The notes under the pieces are model-generated. The model was given only the letters and a program-made list of their open reading frames with translations, was not told the DNA's origin and searched no databases. Positions 16,044 through 23,633 of a stretch of 32,781 nucleotides of DNA are shown piece after piece. Source of the stretch: Alphaproteobacteria bacterium (GTDB taxonomy: Bacteria; Pseudomonadota; Alphaproteobacteria; JAEULC01); NCBI GenBank assembly GCA_023150455.1, contig JAKLKW010000104.1, forward strand, positions 1 through 32,781, given 5' to 3'. Each line of letters opens with the position of its first letter. Within the stretch, counting starts at the first letter, position 1. The translations under genes were made by a program, and so were the position numbers.

Positions 16044-17768
16044 ATGCCGGTGCACAATGCCGAAATCGCCAGCGTCTTCCGCGAGATCGCCGACCTGCTC
16101 GACCTCGAGCAGGCCAACCCGTTCCGCATCCGCGCCTATCGCAATGCCGCCCGCACGGTCGAGGAGCTGGCGACCGACCTCGCCGAGCTGATCGCCGCCG
16201 GCAAGGAGCTGCCGCGGCTGCCCGGCATCGGCGCCGACCTGGCGGGCAAGATCCGCGAGATCGCCACCACCGGCCATTGCGCGACGCTCGACCAGCTGCG
16301 CAAGGCCGAGCCGCCCGGGCTGGTCGAGTTCCTGACCCTGCCCGGCCTGGGTCCGAAGCGCGCCAAGGCGATCTACGACGAGCTTGGCGTGCACACGCTC
16401 AACCAGCTCCATCGGGCGGCCAAGGATCACCGCCTGCGGCAGGTCGCGGGCCTGGGCGAGGCGACCGAGCGGCGCATCATCGAGGCGATCGAGGCACGCG
16501 CCGGCAAGCCGGTCCGCCACAAGCTCTCGGTCGCCGCTAAGATCGCCGACAGCCTGGTCGCCTTGCTCAGGGGCGCGCCGGGCGTGCGCACGGTCGAGGT
16601 TGCCGGCAGCTACCGCCGCTCCAAGGAGACGGTGGGGGATCTCGACATCCTGGTCGGCGCGGACAAGGTCAACGAGGTGATGGACCGCTTCACGCGCTAT
16701 GACGAGGTCGCCGAGGTCATGGCGCGCGGCCCGACGCGCGCGACGGTCATGCTGCGCTCGGGCATGCAGGTCGACCTGCGCCTGGTGCCCGACGAGGTGT
16801 TCGGCGCCGCGCTGGTCTATTTCACCGGCAGCAAGGCGCACAACATCGCGATCCGCCGCCGGGCGCAGGAGCGCGGCCTCAAGATCAGCGAATACGGCGT
16901 CTTCCGCGGCACGCGCCGGATCGCAGGCAGCACCGAGGAGCAGGTCTACCGCGCCATCGGCCTGCCCTGGATCGCGCCGGAGCTGCGCGAGGACCAGGGC
17001 GAGATCGCCGCCGCCGAGGCCGGCGCGCTGCCTGTGCTGGTCAAGCTCGCCGACCTCGCCGGCGACCTGCACTGCCACTCCCGCGCCACCGACGGGCACA
17101 ACACGATCCGCGAGATGGCCGAGGCGGCGCGCGCCATCGGGCTGTCATACATCGCCATGACCGAGCATTCGCGCCACCTGACGGTCGCGCACGGGCTCGA
17201 TCCCCGCCGCCTGCTGCGCCAGATCGACGAGATCGACCGGCTGAACGAAAACCTGTCCGGCATCACGATCCTGAAAGGCATCGAGGTCGACATCCTGGAG
17301 GACGGGCGGCTCGATCTTCCCGACGACGTGCTCGGCCGCCTGGACCTCGTGGTCGGCGCGGTGCACAGCGCCTTCAACCTGTCGCGGGAACGGCAGACGA
17401 AGCGCGTCCTGCTGGCGATGGACCACCCGCACTTCACGATCCTGGCGCATCCGTCCGGGCGTCTGATCCCCGAGCGCCAGCCCTTCGACCTCGACATGGC
17501 CGCGGTCGTCCGCCACGCCAAGGCGCGAGGCTGCTTCCTCGAGCTCAATGCCCACCCCGACCGGCTCGATCTGCTGGATACGCATTGCCGCATGGCGAAG
17601 GAGGCGGGCGTGCTGGTCGCCATCAGCTCCGATGCGCACCGCACCTTCGATTTCGCCAATCTGCGCTTCGGCGTCGGCCAGGCCAGGCGCGGCTGGCTCG
17701 AGCGGGACGACGTGCTCAACACGCGCCCGCTGGCCAGGCTGCGGACGCTGTTGAAGCGCACGATGTAG
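16044..17768 (+). CDS. polX: DNA polymerase/3'-5' exonuclease PolX
   Basis: 574 residues, the usual length for bacterial PolX. An N-terminal helix-hairpin-helix region (LPRLPGIGADLAGKIREIA, LPGLGPKRAKAIYDEL) is followed by the nucleotidyltransferase site GSYRRSKETVGDLDILV near residue 188 with MQVDLRLVP near 240. A C-terminal PHP metallo-domain has DLHCHSRATDG near 341, MTEHSRH near 372, ILAHPSGR near 470 and ISSDAHRTF near 527. The polymerase fills short gaps in base-excision repair and the PHP part trims 3' ends. It shares a divergent promoter region with prs. No Shine-Dalgarno is obvious before the ATG (CCTTCCCGCC), which fits the predicted leaderless start. Confidence 0.96.
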   Translation: MPVHNAEIASVFREIADLLDLEQANPFRIRAYRNAARTVEELATDLAELIAAGKELPRLPGIGADLAGKIREIATTGHCATLDQLRKAEPPGLVEFLTLPGLGPKRAKAIYDELGVHTLNQLHRAAKDHRLRQVAGLGEATERRIIEAIEARAGKPVRHKLSVAAKIADSLVALLRGAPGVRTVEVAGSYRRSKETVGDLDILVGADKVNEVMDRFTRYDEVAEVMARGPTRATVMLRSGMQVDLRLVPDEVFGAALVYFTGSKAHNIAIRRRAQERGLKISEYGVFRGTRRIAGSTEEQVYRAIGLPWIAPELREDQGEIAAAEAGALPVLVKLADLAGDLHCHSRATDGHNTIREMAEAARAIGLSYIAMTEHSRHLTVAHGLDPRRLLRQIDEIDRLNENLSGITILKGIEVDILEDGRLDLPDDVLGRLDLVVGAVHSAFNLSRERQTKRVLLAMDHPHFTILAHPSGRLIPERQPFDLDMAAVVRHAKARGCFLELNAHPDRLDLLDTHCRMAKEAGVLVAISSDAHRTFDFANLRFGVGQARRGWLERDDVLNTRPLARLRTLLKRTM

Positions 17769-17780
17769 CTGCCTACATCG
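17761..17780. terminator. Perfect hairpin over the polX stop codon
   Basis: CGATGTAG (17761-17768) and CTACATCG (17773-17780) form a perfect 8-bp stem with a CTGC loop, spanning the TAG stop. No T-run follows, so it may be a weak terminator or an mRNA 3'-end stabiliser. It lies 26 bp upstream of the hsp20 box. Confidence 0.45.
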
Positions 17781-17805
17781 GTTGCCGCGCCGCGCGGCGA
17801 GCCGG

Positions 17806-17819
17806 TTGACACATATCAA
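17806..17819 (+). promoter_or_regulatory. FNR/FixK-type box for hsp20
   Basis: TTGACACATATCAA is a full consensus match. TAGCTT at 17842-17847 begins exactly 22 bp downstream, predicting transcription from about 17854, 39 nt before the ATG at 17893. No ROSE-type or CIRCE-type heat-shock element was noticed in the leader. Confidence 0.78.
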
Positions 17820-17892
17820 TGAATGCAGAACCGCCGCCGGCTAGCTTACATGCCCCGACCGGGTATCGCGTCTACTTTAGGAGGAACTGACC

Positions 17893-18429
17893 ATGGCTGA
17901 AGCCGCCACCAAGTTGGCCGTCAAGACCGAGAAGAAGGAAGCCGCGCCGGCGCCGCGCGAGTGGCAGCCGTTCGAGACTCTTCGCCGGGAAATTGACCGG
18001 CTGTTCGAGAATTTCCACCGCACGTCCTGGGTTTCGCCCTTCGGTCGCGCCAGCTTCGAGCTCGAGCCGTTCTGGCGCCGCGAGTTCAGCTTCGGCGCCG
18101 TGCCCGCCGTCGACATCGTCGAGAAGGACAAGGCCTACGAGATCACGGCCGAGCTGCCGGGCATGGACGAGAAGAACGTCGAGGTGACCTTCTCCGAGGG
18201 CATGCTGACGATCAAGGGCGAGAAGCAGGAGGAGAAGGAAGAGAAGAAGAAGGACTACTACCTGTCGGAGCGCCGCTACGGCTCGTTCCACCGCTCGATG
18301 CGCGTGCCGGAGGGGATCGACGCCGACAAGATCGAGGCCGGCTTCAAGAAGGGCGTCCTCACCGTCACGCTGCCGAAGACGGCCGAGGCGCAGAAGAAGG
18401 AAAAGAAGATCGCCGTCAGCTCCAAGTAG
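17893..18429 (+). CDS. Small heat shock protein Hsp20 (alpha-crystallin family)
   Basis: 178 residues. The N-terminal arm (REWQPFETLRREIDRLFENFHRTSW) is followed by the alpha-crystallin domain at about 70-165: VPAVDIVEKDKAYEITAELPGMDEKNVEVTF, GMLTIKGEKQEE, SERRYGSFHRSMRVPEGID and FKKGVLTVTLPKT. The A-x-x-x-n-GVL motif appears as AGFKKGVLTVTLPK. It acts as an ATP-independent holdase in the cytoplasm. AGGAGG at 17879-17884 gives a strong ribosome binding site. The EKEEKKK insert in the loop and the KKEKK tail are lysine-rich, unlike the neighbouring genes. The promoter is the FNR-type box at 17806-17819, not a recognisable heat-shock promoter. Confidence 0.96.
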   Translation: MAEAATKLAVKTEKKEAAPAPREWQPFETLRREIDRLFENFHRTSWVSPFGRASFELEPFWRREFSFGAVPAVDIVEKDKAYEITAELPGMDEKNVEVTFSEGMLTIKGEKQEEKEEKKKDYYLSERRYGSFHRSMRVPEGIDADKIEAGFKKGVLTVTLPKTAEAQKKEKKIAVSSK

Positions 18430-18445
18430 CGCGGTCCGACGCCGA

Positions 18446-18467
18446 GGCGCGTGCGGCAGCACGCGCC
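18446..18467. terminator. Bidirectional hairpin between hsp20 and amidase genes
   Basis: GGCGCGTGC (18446-18454) and GCACGCGCC (18459-18467) form a perfect 9-bp stem closed by a GGCA tetraloop, between two converging genes. No T-tract is present. It marks the end of the FNR-box island. Confidence 0.5.
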
Positions 18468-18489
18468 CGGCCCGCCGTTGCCGGCATGG

Positions 18490-19449
18490 TCACGCGCGCA
18501 GGGAGCCGTCGAGCAGGCTCTTGCGCAGCATCATGTGGACGCCCTTGTTGCCGTCCACCGTCTGCGTCACGCGCAGGTCGCCCGCCAGCGAGCACAACAT
18601 ATAGGCCTGCTCGCGCGTCAGCCTGGTCAACCGCGTCACGTGCAGGATCATCTCGCGGGTCGCCTGCTTGGCCGCGTCGTCGAGGTCCTCGTCGAGGCCG
18701 ATCGAGATCAGGTGCTCCTGCGTCTCGGCGAATGGCCACGCGAGCCTCAGGTCCTTGCGCACGGTCAGACGGAAGGTGCCGCGCATGCCGGTCTCGAGCG
18801 CCGTGATGCAGACCTCGCCGTCGCCCTGCACGCCGTGGCCGTCGCCGGCCGAGAACGACGCGCCCGGCACGAACACCGGCAGGTAGACCTTGGCGCCGAC
18901 GCGGAACTCCTTGTTGTCCATGTTGCCGCCGAAGGCACGCGGCACGATGGTCGACAGCCGCCCCCAGGACGGCGCGGGCGCCGTCGCCAGCACGCCGAAG
19001 AACGGATCGAGCGGGATGTCGAGCCCGGGCAGCATGTGCACGATGCCCGCCTGCGCCTCGATGCGCGCATGGATCATCGCCGGTTCCGGAAAATCCTCCG
19101 GGATCGTGCCGCGCAGCGGCATGATCGCCACATAGCCCCAGTCCATCCAGGGCCGGATGTCGAGGATCTCGATCTCCAGCACGTCGCCCGGCACGGCACC
19201 GCCGACGGCGATCGGCCCGGAGAGGAAATGCGTCGCCGGCCCGGGCGGAAGCCTCGCCATGGCCTCCGCGAGGATCGGCGGCACCTCGAACGCGGGATCG
19301 CTCGGCAGCCGCGCCGGCGAGAAGGCCGGCAGCGCATGCAGCGTCACCGTGTCGCCCGATGCGACCTCGAGCACCGGCTTCTGGGCGGCGTCGAAATAGC
19401 CCCACACCATGGTCTCGGGCGTTAAGGGCAGCTCGTGGTGGGTGCTCAT
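18490..19449 (-). CDS. Acetamidase/formamidase family amidohydrolase
   Basis: 319 residues from the ATG at 19449, which follows GGGGGAA; a GTG at 19470 is the alternative. FmdA/AmdA features: an N-terminal ASGDTVTLHA strand, THFLSGPIAVGGAVPGDVLEIEILDI near residue 80, PFFGVLATAP near 155, GGNMDNKEFRVGAKVYLPVF near 180, and the signature SAGDGHGVQGDGEVCITALET near 205. These zinc-type amidases release ammonia from formamide, acetamide or related amides in the cytoplasm. It is 54 bp downstream of the racemase-superfamily gene on the same strand, so the two are probably one unit, opposite a hydantoinase gene. The true amide is unknown. Confidence 0.9.
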   Translation of the reverse strand: MSTHHELPLTPETMVWGYFDAAQKPVLEVASGDTVTLHALPAFSPARLPSDPAFEVPPILAEAMARLPPGPATHFLSGPIAVGGAVPGDVLEIEILDIRPWMDWGYVAIMPLRGTIPEDFPEPAMIHARIEAQAGIVHMLPGLDIPLDPFFGVLATAPAPSWGRLSTIVPRAFGGNMDNKEFRVGAKVYLPVFVPGASFSAGDGHGVQGDGEVCITALETGMRGTFRLTVRKDLRLAWPFAETQEHLISIGLDEDLDDAAKQATREMILHVTRLTRLTREQAYMLCSLAGDLRVTQTVDGNKGVHMMLRKSLLDGSLRA

Positions 19450-19503
19450 CGGTTCCCCCGGCGTCGGCACGGCGCCGAGGTTGCCGGCAGGCGCCGCGAA
19501 AGT

Positions 19504-20244
19504 CTATCGCGCCTTGAGGCGCGGGTCGGCGAACAGCCGTCCCCAGCCGCGCACCCGGTCGGGCGCGACGCCGGCGAGCAGCAGGCTTTCCCACACGACC
19601 GTGGCGACCGAATCGTAGATCGGCAGGTCCAGCGCGCGCTCCAGCGCGTCGACCAGGGGCGCGCCTGCCATGTTGGTGCAGACGATGGCGACCGCGTCCG
19701 GCCGGGCGCGCGCGACCGTCCGCACCATCTCGTCGATCGCCGCCGCGTCGACCGCGGCGAAGGCGAAGTTCTCCGACACGTCGAGGTGCCGCTCGGCGAC
19801 GCAGGCGATGCCGGCGGCGCCGAGGTTGGCCTCGATCCGCGCCTGCACGTCGCCGCGATAGGGCGTCACCAGCCCGATGCGCGAAGCGCCGGTGCGCGCC
19901 AGGATCCGGCGCAGGGCCAGCATCGAGGTGCAGGCCGGCTTGGCCGTGGCCTCGCCGATGCGCGCGACCAGCCGCTCGTCGCGATCGAGCCCGAGCCACG
20001 CGGCCGACGTGCCGTTCCAGCCGATCACGTCGACCCGCGCATCGGCCAGCAGTCGTGCCGCGCCCAGCATCGGCGCGTCGTCGAACTGCGCCAGCGCCGC
20101 GGGCGCCAGCGAGATCTCCGTCACCGGGAAGCGCGAGAAATGCGCCGTGACGCCGGGCACGCCCGCGAGCATCGCCGCGGTGACTGGCTCCAGCACCGTG
20201 TTGGACGACGGCGTCAGCATGCCGAGACGGATGGCGGCGGACAT
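19504..20244 (-). CDS. Asp/Glu racemase-superfamily enzyme, arylmalonate decarboxylase/maleate isomerase-like
   Basis: 246 residues. The start RLGMLTPSSNTVLEPVTAAM is typical of the maleate isomerase/arylmalonate decarboxylase branch. The first catalytic position reads WNGTSA (Gly78), where racemases and maleate isomerases have a cysteine; the second reads VCTNMAG with Cys189. A lone Cys opposite a Gly is the arrangement known from arylmalonate decarboxylase, so decarboxylation or another one-cysteine reaction is possible. A hydantoin racemase role, otherwise suggested by the hydantoinase across the divergent promoter, would normally need both cysteines. The ATG at 20244 is 59 bp from the divergent hydantoinase start. 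Confidence 0.82.
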   Translation of the reverse strand: MSAAIRLGMLTPSSNTVLEPVTAAMLAGVPGVTAHFSRFPVTEISLAPAALAQFDDAPMLGAARLLADARVDVIGWNGTSAAWLGLDRDERLVARIGEATAKPACTSMLALRRILARTGASRIGLVTPYRGDVQARIEANLGAAGIACVAERHLDVSENFAFAAVDAAAIDEMVRTVARARPDAVAIVCTNMAGAPLVDALERALDLPIYDSVATVVWESLLLAGVAPDRVRGWGRLFADPRLKAR

Positions 20245-20303
20245 CGGCGCGATTCTCCCCTAACGTCGCCGGGCGGCGATGATACGCCGAAGGGAGGCCC
20301 GGC

Positions 20304-21722
20304 ATGGCGGAATTCGATCTCGTGCTGCGCGACGCGCGGATCGGCACGGCCAGCGACCTGTTCCGCGGCGATATCGGCGTGCGCAACGGCCGTATCGCCG
20401 CGCTCGGCGACGGGCTGGGCAAGGGCGCCGAGGAGATCGACGCGCGCGGGCGCCTGGTCCTGCCCGGCGGGATCGATGCGCATTGCCATCTCGACCAGCC
20501 GACGGGCGACGGCTCGGAGATGGCCGACGACTTCGCCAGCGGCACGCTGTCGGCCCTGTGCGGCGGCACGACGACCGTCATCCCCTTCGCCTGCCAGGTG
20601 AAAGGACGCGGCCTGCGCGAGGCGGTCGAGGATTATCACCGCCGCGCCGACGGCAAAGCCGTCATCGACTACGCCTTCCACCTGATCGTCGCCGACCCGA
20701 GCGCCGGCGTGCTGGGCCAGGAGCTGCCGGCGCTGATCGCGGACGGCTATACCTCGTTCAAGATCTACATGACCTATGACGAGCTGAAGCTGAGCGACCG
20801 CCAGATCCTCGACGTGCTGGCGCTGGCGCGACGCGAGCGCGCCATGACGATGGTCCACGCCGAGAACGCCGACATGATCGGCTGGCTGACCGGCCAGCTC
20901 GAGCTCGCCGGCAAGACGGCGCCGAAATTCCATGCCGTCGCGCATGCCCGCATCGCCGAGCGCGAGGCGACGCATCGCGCGATATCGCTGGCCGAGCTGG
21001 TCGACGTGCCGGTCCTGATCGTGCACGTCTCGGGCCGCGAGGCCGTGGAGCACATCGCCCGCGCCCAGGCGCAGGGGCTGCGCGTGCTGGCCGAGACCTG
21101 CCCGCAGTACCTGTTCCTCACGGCGGACGATCTCGACCTGCCGGGAAACGAGGGCGCCAGGTGCGTCTGCTCGCCGCCGCCGCGCGACAAGGCCAACCAG
21201 CAGGCCATCTGGACCGGGCTCGCCAACGGCACGTTCAGCGTGTTCTCGTCCGACCACGCGCCGTTCCGCATGAACGACCCCAAGGGCAAGCTCGTCTGCG
21301 GCCCGGCCGCGCCGTTCTCGAGGATTCCGAACGGCATACCGGGCGTGGAGACGCGGCTGGCGCTGCTGCTGTCCGAGGGCGTGCTCAAGGGCCGCATCAC
21401 CTTGCACCAATTCGTGGCGCTCACCGCGACCAATCCCGCGCGCATCTACGGGCTTGCCGGACGCAAGGGCTCGATCGCGATCGGGGCCGATGCCGATCTC
21501 GTGCTGTGGAGCACCGACCGCAGCGTGCGCATCGCCAACGCCAGGCTGCATCACAACGTCGACTACACGCCCTACGAGGGCATCGAGGTCACGGCCTGGC
21601 CCGACACGGTGATCGCCGGCGGCGAGATCCTGGTGCAGGCCGGCGAGCCGACCGGCGCGGCTGTCAAGGGGCGCGGCCGGTTCCTGCGCTGCGACCGGCC
21701 GGTCGAGGGCGCGCCCGCCTGA
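20304..21722 (+). CDS. Dihydropyrimidinase / D-hydantoinase
   Basis: 472 residues, standard for this cyclic amidohydrolase. Zinc-site motifs: [12 protein letters not shown] (His60, His62), the carbamylated lysine in [10 protein letters not shown] (about Lys153), [10 protein letters not shown] near 190, [12 protein letters not shown] near 235 and FSSDHAPFR near 315. It opens the ring of dihydrouracil, dihydrothymine or 5-substituted hydantoins in the cytoplasm. The HCHLDQ variant is common in bacterial hydantoinases, so the substrate cannot be fixed. GGGAGG lies just before the ATG. No N-carbamoylase or beta-ureidopropionase gene is visible in the window. Confidence 0.94.
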   Translation: MAEFDLVLRDARIGTASDLFRGDIGVRNGRIAALGDGLGKGAEEIDARGRLVLPGGIDAHCHLDQPTGDGSEMADDFASGTLSALCGGTTTVIPFACQVKGRGLREAVEDYHRRADGKAVIDYAFHLIVADPSAGVLGQELPALIADGYTSFKIYMTYDELKLSDRQILDVLALARRERAMTMVHAENADMIGWLTGQLELAGKTAPKFHAVAHARIAEREATHRAISLAELVDVPVLIVHVSGREAVEHIARAQAQGLRVLAETCPQYLFLTADDLDLPGNEGARCVCSPPPRDKANQQAIWTGLANGTFSVFSSDHAPFRMNDPKGKLVCGPAAPFSRIPNGIPGVETRLALLLSEGVLKGRITLHQFVALTATNPARIYGLAGRKGSIAIGADADLVLWSTDRSVRIANARLHHNVDYTPYEGIEVTAWPDTVIAGGEILVQAGEPTGAAVKGRGRFLRCDRPVEGAPA

Positions 21723-21822
21723 GCGCCGGACACCCGCGGACCCAAAGCATACCCGGCAGTGGGTTTCTACCCGCGCGCCTGCGCCTATGATGGCCGCACC
21801 AGCGACAAAGGAAGGTCGGTTC

Positions 21823-22917
21823 ATGCCCGATGACCCGAAGCCGGCGGCGATGCGCCCGCGGGAACGCGCGCAGGCCTTCTGCCGCAAGTACAACCTGCAG
21901 CTTCCCATCCTCATGGCGCCGATGGCGGGCGCCTGCCCGGCGAGCCTGGCGGTCGCCGTGGCCAATGCCGGCGGCATGGGCGCGATGGGCGCGCTGATGA
22001 CCAAGCCGGAAGGCATCGCCGAATGGGCCGCCGCCTTCCGCGGCCAGAGCAATGGCGGGTTCCAGCTCAATCTCTGGATCCCCGATCCGCCGCCCGTGCG
22101 CGACGCCGGCGCGGAAGCCGAAATGCGGCGCTTCCTGTCGCAATGGGGACCGCCGGTGGCGCCGGAGGCCGGCGACGCCAAGCCGCTGGATTTTGCCCAG
22201 CAGTGCGAAGCACTGCTGGCGGCAGGCCCTGCCGTCGTCTCGTCGATCATGGGCGTCTATCCGCCCGAGATCGTGCGCCGGATGAAGGACCAGGGCATCG
22301 CCTGGTTCGCCTGCGCCACCACGCTCGCCGAGGCGCGCGAGGCCGTGGCAGCCGGCGCCGACGCCATCGTCGCGCAGGGCTACGAGGCGGGCGGGCATCG
22401 CGGCGCCTTCGACCAGGCCGCCGCCGAGCGCCAGGGCGTCGGGCTGTTCGCGCTGGTCCCGCGCCTGGCGGACAAGCTCGACGTGCCGATCGTCGCCACC
22501 GGCGGCATCGGCGACGGGCGCGGCGTCGCGGCGGCCCTTACGCTCGGCGCCAGCGCCGTGCAGATCGGCACCGCGCTGCTGCGCTGCCCGGAGGCGAAGA
22601 CGAACCCGGCCTGGGCCGACGCGCTGGCCGAGCTCGAGCCGGAGCGGACCATGCCGACGCGCGCCTTCAGCGGCCGGCTCGGCCGCGCGATCGCGACCGA
22701 CTATGCGCGCGCGGCGGCCGCACCCGACGCGCCGCTTCCCGCGCCCTACCCCGTGCAGCGCGGCCTGACCGCGCCGATGCGCGAGGCCGGCCAGCGCGAC
22801 GGCGACGTCCACCGCATGCAGGCCTGGGCCGGGCAAGGCGCCGCCCTGGCCCGGCCCGCGCCCGCCGGCGACCTCGTGCGCCGCATCTGGGCCGAGGCCG
22901 AGGCGCTGCTGGGGTGA
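21823..22917 (+). CDS. Nitronate monooxygenase (2-nitropropane dioxygenase family)
   Basis: 364 residues from the ATG at 21823, preceded by AAGGAAGG at 21808-21815. This is an FMN-binding TIM barrel: [30 protein letters not shown] at the N-terminus, [26 protein letters not shown] near residue 190 carrying the catalytic-type His, and [33 protein letters not shown] for phosphate binding. Family members oxidise toxic alkyl nitronates such as propionate 3-nitronate. The gene is on the same strand as the hydantoinase, 100 bp downstream, and its stop overlaps the next GTG. Confidence 0.93.
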   Translation: MPDDPKPAAMRPRERAQAFCRKYNLQLPILMAPMAGACPASLAVAVANAGGMGAMGALMTKPEGIAEWAAAFRGQSNGGFQLNLWIPDPPPVRDAGAEAEMRRFLSQWGPPVAPEAGDAKPLDFAQQCEALLAAGPAVVSSIMGVYPPEIVRRMKDQGIAWFACATTLAEAREAVAAGADAIVAQGYEAGGHRGAFDQAAAERQGVGLFALVPRLADKLDVPIVATGGIGDGRGVAAALTLGASAVQIGTALLRCPEAKTNPAWADALAELEPERTMPTRAFSGRLGRAIATDYARAAAAPDAPLPAPYPVQRGLTAPMREAGQRDGDVHRMQAWAGQGAALARPAPAGDLVRRIWAEAEALLG

Positions 22918-23483
22918 TCGGGCGCGCCCGCGTGACGGACACCGCGCCGCATGACGAGGTCCTCGCGTTCTGGCGGCAGGCCGGGCCGGACCGCTGGTTC
23001 AACAAGGACGACGGCCTCGACGCGGCCTGCCGCCAACGCTTCGAGGCGCTCTGGCAGGACGCGTCGTCCGGGCGGCTGGCGGGCTGGGAGGCGACGCCCG
23101 ACGGGGCGCTCGCGCTCGTCCTGCTGCTCGACCAGATGCCGCGCAACATGTTCCGCGGCACGGCCAAGGCCTATGCCTCCGATCCGGCGGCCCGCGAAGC
23201 GGCGCATCGCGCGGTCGCGCGCGGCTTCGACCGGCAGGTCGAGCCCGCGCTGCGGCGGTTCCTCTACTTGCCGTTCATGCATTCCGAGACGCTGGCCGAC
23301 CAGGACCGGTCCGTCGCGCTGTGCGAAGCGATGGGCGATGCCGACGTGCTGAAATGGGCGCGGCACCACCGCGACATCATCGCGAGGTTCGGCCGCTTCC
23401 CGCACCGCAACGCCGTGCTCGGCCGCCGCGGTACGCCGGCCGAGGCGGCATTCCTCGCCGCGGACGGCGCGTTCAAGGGATAG
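22914..23483 (+). CDS. DUF924 family protein
   Basis: About 189 residues. The start is a GTG overlapping the previous TGA by four bases (GTGA), a normal sign of translational coupling; a GTG at 22932 is also possible. DUF924 hallmarks: [69 protein letters not shown], and [20 protein letters not shown] at the C-terminus. The family is cytoplasmic, helical (TPR-like) and has no settled function. It ends 150 bp before the ABC transporter operon. Confidence 0.9.
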   Translation: MIGRARVTDTAPHDEVLAFWRQAGPDRWFNKDDGLDAACRQRFEALWQDASSGRLAGWEATPDGALALVLLLDQMPRNMFRGTAKAYASDPAAREAAHRAVARGFDRQVEPALRRFLYLPFMHSETLADQDRSVALCEAMGDADVLKWARHHRDIIARFGRFPHRNAVLGRRGTPAEAAFLAADGAFKG

Positions 23484-23633
23484 GAACGCTCGGAGAGCCG
23501 CGGCCGGACGGCCGGCCGGCGCGCTCACTGCGGATCACCAATCGATCATGGCGCCGTCATCGATCCGTCACCGCCGGTCCGTAGCCTGCGCCTCGCCGTT
23601 CGTCGTGAACATGATCGCAGTCAGGAGGGGATC

